DNA of 5,680 nucleotides from Clostridiales bacterium (lineage in GTDB: Bacteria > Bacillota > Clostridia > UBA8921). The notes below the pieces were generated by a model. The model had not been told where the DNA came from. It saw only the letters and a program-made list of their open reading frames with translations, and searched no databases. Shown here piece by piece: positions 1 to 4,663 of this stretch (the first letter of the stretch is position 1; every line of letters begins with the position of its first letter). The position numbers were made by a program, and so were the translations under genes. The stretch lies in NCBI GenBank assembly GCA_003535395.1, contig DOHE01000236.1, positions 1 to 5,680 of the forward strand, given 5' to 3'.

Positions 1-138
1 TATCAGGAGGATGCTGGGATGGCCATGCGCAAATCCCATGAGAATCCTTATATCAAGGAATTGTATAATGAATTTCTGGGCGAAGCGGGCGGACCGATGT
101 CCCATGAACTGCTGCACACCCATTATCATCCGAGGTGA
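1..138 (+). CDS. [FeFe]-hydrogenase catalytic subunit, C-terminal fragment (5' end outside window)
   Basis: Only the last 45 residues and the TGA stop are present; the frame is open from base 1. The peptide carries the pattern RKSHENP, then KELYNEFLGE, then SHELLHTHY close to the C-terminus. This is the conserved ending of iron hydrogenases: the small-subunit-like C-terminal domain that wraps around the H-cluster domain. The family reversibly makes H2 from protons using electrons from ferredoxin and/or NAD(P)H in the cytoplasm of fermentative anaerobes. The H-cluster cysteines and N-terminal ferredoxin domains lie outside the window, so I cannot tell a monomeric HydA from an HndD-type subunit of a bifurcating complex, and I give no symbol. 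The stop overlaps the ribosome binding site of the next gene, which points to one operon with translational coupling. Family assignment is strong; subtype is unknown. Confidence 0.88.
   Translation, partial: YQEDAGMAMRKSHENPYIKELYNEFLGEAGGPMSHELLHTHYHPR
132..137 (+). promoter_or_regulatory. Ribosome binding site of the flavin reductase gene, inside the hydrogenase stop
   Basis: GAGGTG lies 6 nt before the ATG at 144 and includes the first two bases of the hydrogenase TGA (136-138). It decides the start: the in-frame GTG at 135 is part of this Shine-Dalgarno sequence and would have no site of its own. A ribosome finishing the hydrogenase would be placed directly over this site. Confidence 0.75.
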
Positions 139-143
139 CAGGA

Positions 144-863
144 ATGGAAATCCGAAGAAGAAAACTAAAACCGGGGACTTTGCTGGGGCCGCTCCCCTTG
201 GGGATGGTCACGTGCTTAGGCCAGGACGGGCGTCCAAACATCATTACAGCGGCCTGGCTCGGGATCATCAATTCAGAACCGCCCATGCTTTCCGTGTCCA
301 TCCGGAAACAGCGGTACTCCCATCCATGGATCAAGGCGTCCAGGGAATTCGTGGTCAACCTGGTGGATGAGCCGCTGGCAAAAGCAGCGGATTATTGTGG
401 GGTAAAGTCAGGAGCTGACACAAACAAGTTTGGGGACCTGGGATTGACTGCAGCCCCTTCATCCATGGTAAAGGCACCCACCATTGCAGAAAGCCCGTTG
501 AGCCTGGAGTGTAGAATAAAAAGGATCCTGGAACTGGGATCCCACGATATGTTTATCGCAGAGATCGTGGCGGTCACTGCGCGGGAAGAGCTGTTTGACA
601 AAAAAGACAGGCTCTGTCTGGCGGATGCCGGGCTGGCAGCCTACCTCCACGGGAATTACTATCCCCTGGGGGAACCCCTGGGTTTCATGGGATATTCGGT
701 GGCAGCCCCCCATGTCTACCGCCGCCGGATGCATGTATTGAAATCCCGCGCGCGGAAGGGGAAGGAGGCTGCTCCCGCTGTCAGGGCCAAGCTCGGGACC
801 GGGCAGAAGAAGCCAAAATCCAGACCGCCTGACAGAAAACAACAAAAAAACGGAATGGGATGA
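144..863 (+). CDS. Flavin reductase-like / flavoredoxin family FMN-binding protein with basic tail
   Basis: Predicted protein of 239 aa from the ATG at 144. The first ~185 residues match the flavin reductase-like (flavoredoxin, DIM6/NTAB) split-barrel fold: an N-terminal PGTLLGPLPLGMVTCLG segment, PNIITAAWLGIINSEPPMLSVSIR (shown in part), then HPWIKASREFVVNLVD, a mid-region with SPLSLECRI, and an EIVAV strand. Members bind FMN and either reduce free flavin with NAD(P)H or act as electron-transfer proteins; the substrate cannot be read from sequence. It follows the hydrogenase with no gap, so a role in passing electrons near that enzyme is reasonable inference. Family members are usually around 185-210 aa. 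Here about 47 further residues form a Lys/Arg-rich tail (17 of 47) with no recognisable domain. The last codons and the stop lie inside a terminator hairpin. Family confidence is high; exact function is low. Confidence 0.85.
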   Translation: MEIRRRKLKPGTLLGPLPLGMVTCLGQDGRPNIITAAWLGIINSEPPMLSVSIRKQRYSHPWIKASREFVVNLVDEPLAKAADYCGVKSGADTNKFGDLGLTAAPSSMVKAPTIAESPLSLECRIKRILELGSHDMFIAEIVAVTAREELFDKKDRLCLADAGLAAYLHGNYYPLGEPLGFMGYSVAAPHVYRRRMHVLKSRARKGKEAAPAVRAKLGTGQKKPKSRPPDRKQQKNGMG

Positions 864-885
864 TTCGGTCCCATTCCGTTTTTTT
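844..885. terminator. Bidirectional intrinsic terminator overlapping the flavin reductase 3' end
   Basis: Seven A (844-850) and the arm CGGAATGGGA (851-860) face an 8-nt loop (861-868), then TCCCATTCCG (869-878) and seven T (879-885). All 17 positions pair. Read rightwards it has a GC-containing stem followed by a U-tract; read leftwards it is equally good, so it should stop both the hydrogenase/flavin reductase operon and the converging phosphofructokinase transcript (stop at 931). The flavin reductase TGA (861-863) is the first three bases of the loop. Confidence 0.9.
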
Positions 886-908
886 ACAGTGTGCCTCGCG
901 CGGTGTGG

Positions 909-920
909 TGTGGCGCCACA
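909..920. repeat. 12-bp perfect palindrome in the convergent gap
   Basis: TGTGGCGCCACA reads the same on both strands. It sits between the shared terminator and the phosphofructokinase stop, on the minus strand just after the coding end. There is no T-tract next to it, so it is not itself a good terminator. It could add RNA structure at the 3' end of the phosphofructokinase mRNA, or be chance. Confidence 0.35.
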
Positions 921-930
921 AAACCCATGA

Positions 931-2172
931 TCACTTCTTTGCGGGTACCTTTTTCAGCTGTGCAAACCGGGGCAGTCCATCCACCATGGGAGGACAGGAC
1001 TCGCCCTGGATCAAAGGCAGGGCATAGCGTACATAATCATCCGTGATGAAATTTCCTTCCTTGTTGATCCATTCCCGGGGCACTTTTTTCTCTGCGTTGG
1101 CGACCTGGTCCAGGGCAAGCAGGGTGATACTGCACTGATAGGGGCCACTTTCCGGCCGGCTGAAGGCCACCATGTAGTCGGTCTTGCCCTCTACTGCATA
1201 TCGGACCGCCATTTGGCCTGCAAGATAGGCTTCTTCCACATCGGTCTTTGAAGCCAGGTGTGACGCGCAGCGCTGCAGCAGGCTGAACTCGATGCCGCGG
1301 ACTTTGTTGGCGATCTTCTCCTTGCAGATGTTGGCCAGGATGGAAGCGGTGCCCCCCAGCTGTGAATGGCCGAAGGAGTCTTTGGCCAGAGAAGCACCCA
1401 TCTCCGCCACATATTTGCCTTCGGCGGTCTTTGCACCTTCTGAGACGGCTACGATCACCTTGTTGTTCTGCTTGTAAACCCGGTTTACATCGTCCAGAAA
1501 CTGCTCCATACTGAAGGGCAGCTCAGGAAGATAGATGAGGTCCGGTCCGCTTCCCTTGGCTGCGGCCAGAGCACTGGCTGCGGTCAGCCATCCGGCGTTT
1601 CTGCCCATGACCTCCAGGATGGTGATCATACCGGTGTCATAGACCCGGGCGTCCTGGTAGACTTCCATGGTGGAGGTAGCGATGTATTTCGCAGCGCTTC
1701 CGTAGCCGGGGCAGTGGTCAGTGCCAAACAGGTCATTATCGATAGTCTTGGGCACGCCCATCACCCGGCATTCATACCCGGCCTTCTGCATATACTTGCT
1801 GACTTTGTTGCAGGTATCCATGGAGTCATTGCCGCCATTATAGAAGAAATAGCGGATGTTGTACTTTTCGAACACTTCCAGCAGTCGCTTGTAGTCCTTG
1901 TCATTCTCTTCGGCTTTGGCCAGCTTGTAGCGAACCGATCCCAAGGCGGAGGAAGGGGTGGTCCTGAGCAGATCCAGTTCCTTCGCGTCTTCCTTGGACA
2001 TATCGTAGAAATTTTCTTCCAGCATGCCACGGATCCCGTGAGCGGCACCGTAGACACCCGTGATGCCCGGCTGTTTCAAGGCTTCCTGGATCACGCCGGC
2101 GGCGCTGGCATTGATCACAGATGTAGGTCCTCCGGACTGGCCGAAGATACAAGCTCCTTGCAGTTCTTTCAT
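931..2172 (-). CDS. pfp: Pyrophosphate-type 6-phosphofructokinase (diphosphate--fructose-6-phosphate 1-phosphotransferase)
   Basis: Predicted 413-aa cytoplasmic enzyme of the phosphofructokinase A superfamily, adding the second phosphate to fructose 6-phosphate in glycolysis. Visible motifs: FGQSGGPTSVINAS at 10-23 (phosphoryl-donor loop), GGNDS at 113-117, PKTIDND at 141-147 with the catalytic Asp145, and EVMGRNAGW at 187-195 (fructose-phosphate binding). Two positions point to pyrophosphate rather than ATP as donor: Asp116 where ATP enzymes have Gly (E. coli Gly104), and Lys142 where they have Gly (E. coli Gly124). Such enzymes work near equilibrium and can also run toward gluconeogenesis. 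The 413 aa exceed the ~320 of E. coli PfkA and fit the longer PPi-dependent forms. The start at 2172 follows a GGAGG site; longer in-frame starts (2193, 2262) put that site inside the gene. It has its own likely promoter, with no terminator seen between it and the upstream DUF3810 gene. Some databases call such proteins pfkA. Confidence 0.93.
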   Translation of the reverse strand: MKELQGACIFGQSGGPTSVINASAAGVIQEALKQPGITGVYGAAHGIRGMLEENFYDMSKEDAKELDLLRTTPSSALGSVRYKLAKAEENDKDYKRLLEVFEKYNIRYFFYNGGNDSMDTCNKVSKYMQKAGYECRVMGVPKTIDNDLFGTDHCPGYGSAAKYIATSTMEVYQDARVYDTGMITILEVMGRNAGWLTAASALAAAKGSGPDLIYLPELPFSMEQFLDDVNRVYKQNNKVIVAVSEGAKTAEGKYVAEMGASLAKDSFGHSQLGGTASILANICKEKIANKVRGIEFSLLQRCASHLASKTDVEEAYLAGQMAVRYAVEGKTDYMVAFSRPESGPYQCSITLLALDQVANAEKKVPREWINKEGNFITDDYVRYALPLIQGESCPPMVDGLPRFAQLKKVPAKK

Positions 2173-2180
2173 GGAATGCA

Positions 2181-2185
2181 CCTCC
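2181..2185 (-). promoter_or_regulatory. Ribosome binding site of the phosphofructokinase gene
   Basis: On the minus strand GGAGG (extended TTGGAGGTG) lies 8 nt before the ATG whose first base is 2172. It fixes this start, because the longer reading frames with ATG at 2193 or 2262 lack a comparable site. Confidence 0.8.
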
Positions 2186-2212
2186 AAATGCATGGTTTTT
2201 TCACAGTTTTCA

Positions 2213-2242
2213 ATGATAACACATTCGGCTGCCGGCAGGCAA
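2213..2242 (-). promoter_or_regulatory. Likely sigma-A promoter of the phosphofructokinase gene
   Basis: On the minus strand TTGCCT (2242-2237) is followed by an 18-nt spacer and TATCAT (2218-2213). The bases just before the -10 are TGT, giving an extended -10 (TGnTATCAT). The start of transcription would fall near 2206, leaving a leader of about 35 nt with the GGAGG site. A palindrome occupies part of the spacer. Confidence 0.55.
2229..2238. repeat. 10-bp perfect palindrome within the phosphofructokinase promoter
   Basis: CTGCCGGCAG is self-complementary and lies mostly in the spacer, overlapping the first -35 bases by two. Its GC-rich composition stands out from the AT-rich flanks. A repressor bound here would block RNA polymerase; the operator role is inference. 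Confidence 0.4.
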
Positions 2243-2252
2243 CCTTTTGTCA

Positions 2253-2281
2253 GGCATTTCATGGCATTTTCATGGCATTTT
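2253..2281. repeat. Three helically phased direct repeats upstream of the phosphofructokinase promoter
   Basis: GGCATTTCAT (2253), GGCATTTTCAT (2263) and GGCATTTT (2274) occur in tandem with starts 10 and 11 bp apart, about one DNA turn. On the transcribed strand they read as AAAATGCCATG-like units ending 10 bp upstream of the -35. The block falls in the gap between the DUF3810 stop and the promoter, so it is not coding. It could be an activator site or phased A-tracts that bend DNA. Confidence 0.6.
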
Positions 2282-2299
2282 GAGTATTTCTTTCTGTGG

Positions 2300-3475
2300 T
2301 CAGGGGTTCTCCGCCGCAGCCTCCGCCGCAGCCTCCGCCAGCAGCAGTCCCACCACCTGGCTGTAGCTGCCGACCCCCTGTTCCTGCCGATTGGACTTCA
2401 GATAATAATCGTTCACCTTCTCAGAAACCCTGGTCAGAAGGCCTTCCCGATCCTTCCAGTATCGGCTGACGGCTGCCAGGTCCCGGGCGACCCCGTCATC
2501 CATTCCATTCCAGACCGCCTGCCATGCCGCCGGGTCGGCCGCCCGAAGCAGGTTAAGGCAGTGGGACAATTCCACCAACCGGCCTGAGTACCGGAAGTCC
2601 GGGTCCGGATGCAAACGGCAGGCCATGCAGGCCAGAAACTCCGCCTCTTCTTCTCGAGCATATCCGTTCAGATGGGCCAGCTCATGGCAAACCGCCTGGG
2701 GCACGGTAATGGCCGGCATCCGCACGTTCACACTGGCCTCCCCGGTAAAGGGGAAAAAGAATCCGGCGATCCCCAGCCTGGATAATACCCCTGACAGCAC
2801 AACAGGTTTTGCCCGGACCCCTGTGATCCTGAATTCCGGGAACTTCTCCTGCAGCTTTTGAAGCCCCGGCGCTGCCCTGACGGCCGCCCCTGACGGCTCC
2901 CCCTGAAGCCGGGCGATCCCGTCAGCGGCATCTTCCATGACCTGTGCTCTGGCACTGGTGGTCTCCCAGGCCACCCGGGCAGTGAAATCCGCCAGGGTTT
3001 TCGCAGAATAGGGGACTGCAGGGTAGCCGGCGATCTTAAGCAAGGGGATCCGGAAGTAATTCAGACCCCACAGGCCATAAAAAAGAAGGTATGCCAAGGC
3101 AGCAGCCCGAAAGATCCGGAAAACCCGGGACAGGCGATCGGGCTGTGGATGCAGGGCTTTCCTGGATTTTCTCCTGTGCTTCTTCCGGAATCCGGCCAGC
3201 GGTATCCGGACCAGGATGAAAAACAGCAGGAAGAGAATGCCCCCGGCGATGAGGATTTCTGCCAGAGAAAACGGGAAAAGACGGCTGAAGCCGGAAAGCA
3301 TTTTCATGAAGATTCTTCCGGCACCCATGGAATAGTATTTCTCTATCTGTGCCGGAAATCGGGGCGCAACCATGACGGCCAGAACCCCGGCCAGGAGAAG
3401 TGTTGCCTGGACAAGGACCCCGGCAGGCAGTTGACCTGATATTATCTTTGCATACTTTCGACGCTTGTTTTTCAT
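2300..3475 (-). CDS. DUF3810-type membrane-anchored putative zinc metallopeptidase
   Basis: Predicted 391-aa membrane protein. The N-terminus is basic (MKNKRRKYAK), followed by three likely membrane segments at about 18-38, 70-90 and 121-139, with a very basic loop at 97-106. The C-terminal half is soluble and holds CHELAH with His264, Glu265 and His268, the HExxH zinc and catalytic signature, followed by GYAREEEAEFLA whose Glu residues (276-279) can supply the third ligand. WGLNYFRIPL after the third segment and VNVRMPAITVPQAVCHELAHLNG (shown in part) agree with the DUF3810 family, which has no settled substrate. The protein ends in (EAAA)-type repeats from a 12-bp tandem repeat. The start at 3475 has no Shine-Dalgarno, but an extended -10 promoter lies 6 nt upstream, suggesting a leaderless mRNA; longer in-frame starts would run through both divergent promoters. 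Peptidase activity is inferred from the motif only. Confidence 0.82.
   Translation of the reverse strand: MKNKRRKYAKIISGQLPAGVLVQATLLLAGVLAVMVAPRFPAQIEKYYSMGAGRIFMKMLSGFSRLFPFSLAEILIAGGILFLLFFILVRIPLAGFRKKHRRKSRKALHPQPDRLSRVFRIFRAAALAYLLFYGLWGLNYFRIPLLKIAGYPAVPYSAKTLADFTARVAWETTSARAQVMEDAADGIARLQGEPSGAAVRAAPGLQKLQEKFPEFRITGVRAKPVVLSGVLSRLGIAGFFFPFTGEASVNVRMPAITVPQAVCHELAHLNGYAREEEAEFLACMACRLHPDPDFRYSGRLVELSHCLNLLRAADPAAWQAVWNGMDDGVARDLAAVSRYWKDREGLLTRVSEKVNDYYLKSNRQEQGVGSYSQVVGLLLAEAAAEAAAENP
2309..2339. repeat. 12-bp tandem repeat at the 3' end of the DUF3810 gene
   Basis: CTCCGCCGCAGC occurs at 2309-2320 and 2321-2332, followed by a partial third copy (CTCCGCC, 2333-2339). In the minus-strand frame each unit encodes four residues of the Glu-Ala-Ala-Ala type, giving the C-terminal AEAAAEAAAE. 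Changes in copy number would stay in frame and only lengthen or shorten a helical tail. Confidence 0.75.
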
Positions 3476-3481
3476 ACCAGG

Positions 3482-3490
3482 ATTATACCA
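3482..3490 (-). promoter_or_regulatory. Extended -10 promoter of the DUF3810 gene, abutting its ATG
   Basis: The minus strand reads TGGTATAAT, a perfect -10 with the TGn extension, then six bases (CCTGGT) and the ATG at 3475. No good -35 is seen at 16-18 nt, which extended -10 promoters can tolerate. Transcription would begin at or within a base or two of the A of the ATG, leaving no room for a ribosome binding site. Confidence 0.5.
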
Positions 3491-3511
3491 TGGTTTGCCT
3501 GTTTCCCGCAC

Positions 3512-3541
3512 TTGACAGGAAAGGTCGCGGCAAAATATGAT
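3512..3541 (+). promoter_or_regulatory. Likely sigma-A promoter of the PocR/AraC regulator gene
   Basis: A perfect TTGACA (3512-3517) is followed by 18 nt and TATGAT (3536-3541). Transcription would start near 3548, giving a leader of about 35 nt that contains the GAGAGGAG site at 3566-3573, 9 nt before the ATG. The core lies only 21 bp from the divergent DUF3810 -10, so the two promoters could interfere or share an operator. Confidence 0.65.
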
Positions 3542-3582
3542 TGTTATGGAACATGATCGATACCGGAGAGGAGTGATCGGGC

Positions 3583-4461
3583 ATGTCATTTTACGGAATC
3601 ACGTATAACAGGGAAGCCATTAAAAACATGGTTCAGGATCTGAATCTGATTCTCGGAACACGTGTCTCCTTTACGAGTCATGACTTGGTGATATGGATCT
3701 CATACCCAAACATGACGGATTTTTGCACGCTGATCAAAACCGATGAAGGAGCTTGTGAACGATGCAGGCAGAGTGACAGGGAAGCCATCCGGCTGGCAGC
3801 ATCCACCGGGCATATGCAGATCCACCCTTGTCATGCCGGATTAACGGAAGCCTACTCACCGATCATCCATGATGGCCGGATCCTGGGGTATCTAATGCTG
3901 GGACAAGTCCTCACCCAACCGCCAACTAAGGAATTATGGGATGAGCTGAAAAAGCGATTCACACATATGAAGATCGATCTTGGCGACCTGGAAGAAGCTT
4001 TCTACAGGCTGAACTGGATCCCGGTGGAGAAAATACAGGCAGCGGCCCGCTTGATCGATATGAGCGCAAAATTCATCCTGATCGACCATATGGCCAGGAT
4101 TCGGGAGCCAGGCATGATTGACAGGATCGTAGAGTATACAGAAAAGAATTTGGCGCGACCAATAAGGATCCATGACCTGAGTAACCATTTAGATCTAAGT
4201 ATTTCCTATGTAAGCCATGTTATCAAGGATCACTTCGGCAGATCCTTTACCGAGTATCTTAATATGAAGCGGCTGGAAAAAGCCAGAGAGCTTCTGGAAA
4301 ACACAAAAGACCCTGTGATTAAAATATCTGCTGAAACAGGGATCAGCGATCCAAATTATTTTTCTCGGTTATTCAAAAAGTATACAGGTCTTTCCCCTTC
4401 CCAGTGCAGGAATAGGTATGGTTCCCCAAAAACTCAAAAACAGAAGGATGCAGTTCGATAG
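3583..4461 (+). CDS. AraC-family transcriptional regulator with PocR sensory domain
   Basis: Predicted 292-aa cytoplasmic regulator. The N-terminal ~165 residues match the PocR ligand-binding domain: a start region with YNREAIKNMVQDLN, an FC motif at Cys48, CERC at 58-61, HPCHAGL around Cys83, then YSPIIHDGRILGYLMLGQ. The clustered Cys residues are the family's conserved ones and may bind metal or sense ligand. Residues ~178-282 form the AraC DNA-binding domain with two helix-turn-helix units: IRIHDLSNHLDLSISYVSHVIK, shown here in part, and the signature region ending NYFSRLFKKYTGLSPSQCR. GAGAGGAG 9 nt upstream supports the start. The gene sits upstream of a same-strand solute-binding lipoprotein and divergent from DUF3810. 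In Clostridia such regulators often control an adjacent sugar transporter, so a ligand related to that transport is plausible but not shown. Domain calls are strong; ligand and targets are unknown. Confidence 0.92.
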   Translation: MSFYGITYNREAIKNMVQDLNLILGTRVSFTSHDLVIWISYPNMTDFCTLIKTDEGACERCRQSDREAIRLAASTGHMQIHPCHAGLTEAYSPIIHDGRILGYLMLGQVLTQPPTKELWDELKKRFTHMKIDLGDLEEAFYRLNWIPVEKIQAAARLIDMSAKFILIDHMARIREPGMIDRIVEYTEKNLARPIRIHDLSNHLDLSISYVSHVIKDHFGRSFTEYLNMKRLEKARELLENTKDPVIKISAETGISDPNYFSRLFKKYTGLSPSQCRNRYGSPKTQKQKDAVR

Positions 4462-4595
4462 ATTCCACCTATATGTGCAGGCCCGGATCAAGAGCATATG
4501 GGAATGCTTTGCACAGCAAAAAAAGGACCTTACAGCAGCGCTGACAAATATGAATGCAGAAAGCATGGCAGTGCTAGTCAAAACATTTGTGTGCA

Positions 4596-4623
4596 TTGTA
4601 CTGCTTCAGCCAAAGCCTATAAT
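4596..4623 (+). promoter_or_regulatory. Possible promoter of the solute-binding protein gene
   Basis: A perfect TATAAT (4618-4623) has a weak -35, TTGTAC (4596-4601), at 16 nt. Transcription would begin near 4630, leaving a leader of about 34 nt up to the TTG start, with the GGAGGGG site in it. The weak -35 would suit a promoter that needs an activator such as the neighbouring AraC-type protein (inference). Confidence 0.45.
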
Positions 4624-4636
4624 AAAGCTGAGGCAG
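4601..4636. repeat. 10-bp inverted repeat flanking the -10 of the binding-protein promoter
   Basis: CTGCTTCAGC (4601-4610) and GCTGAGGCAG (4627-4636) are complementary at nine of ten positions (the tenth a G-T), separated by 16 bp that contain TATAAT. As DNA it could be an operator of two half-sites across the promoter. In a transcript from further upstream it could fold as a hairpin 14 nt before the ribosome binding site; the tail is AT-rich but lacks a clean T-tract. Confidence 0.55.
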
Positions 4637-4650
4637 TTAAATTATTTATT

Positions 4651-4657
4651 GGAGGGG
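4651..4657 (+). promoter_or_regulatory. Strong ribosome binding site of the solute-binding protein
   Basis: GGAGGGG lies 6 nt before the TTG at 4664. This near-ideal site and spacing, together with the signal peptide that follows, decides for the TTG over the in-frame upstream ATGs at 4448, 4550 and 4565, which have no comparable site. Confidence 0.75.
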
Positions 4658-4663
4658 TGCAGA

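Larger units (their letters stand above)
4462..4663 (+). other. Gap between the regulator and the solute-binding protein
   Basis: 202 bp with no convincing separate gene. It contains the promoter and dyad described separately and the binding-protein ribosome binding site. No good intrinsic terminator is seen after the regulator stop, so readthrough into the transporter gene is possible. The frame of the binding protein stays open leftwards through this whole gap to an ATG at 4448 inside the regulator's 3' end (72 codons before the TTG), with further in-frame ATGs at 4550 and 4565. Confidence 0.6.

Noticed and set aside
135..143. GTG at 135 as start of the flavin reductase gene
   Set aside because: It lies inside the GAGGTG ribosome binding site and has no site of its own; the ATG at 144 is 6 nt downstream of that site.
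459..845. 128-codon open frame on the minus strand opposite the flavin reductase gene
   Set aside because: A shadow of a well-supported gene, with no upstream site or recognisable domain.
2173..2262. Longer phosphofructokinase start at 2262 or 2193
   Set aside because: The extra residues have no family match and include the GGAGG site and the likely promoter; the conserved N-terminal loop begins right after the start at 2172.
1714..2283. 189-codon open frame on the plus strand opposite the phosphofructokinase gene
   Set aside because: It is antisense to a gene with clear conserved motifs, lacks a ribosome binding site and resembles no protein I know.
3476..3589. Longer DUF3810 start at 3589
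   Set aside because: The extension would cover both divergent promoters and overlap the regulator start; the residues are Cys/Pro-rich and not like the family.
4601..4650. Hairpin 4601-4636 as an intrinsic terminator for the regulator gene
   Set aside because: The 16-nt loop is long, there is a G-T pair in the stem and the following TTAAATTATTTATT has no uninterrupted T-tract; an operator or leader hairpin is more likely.
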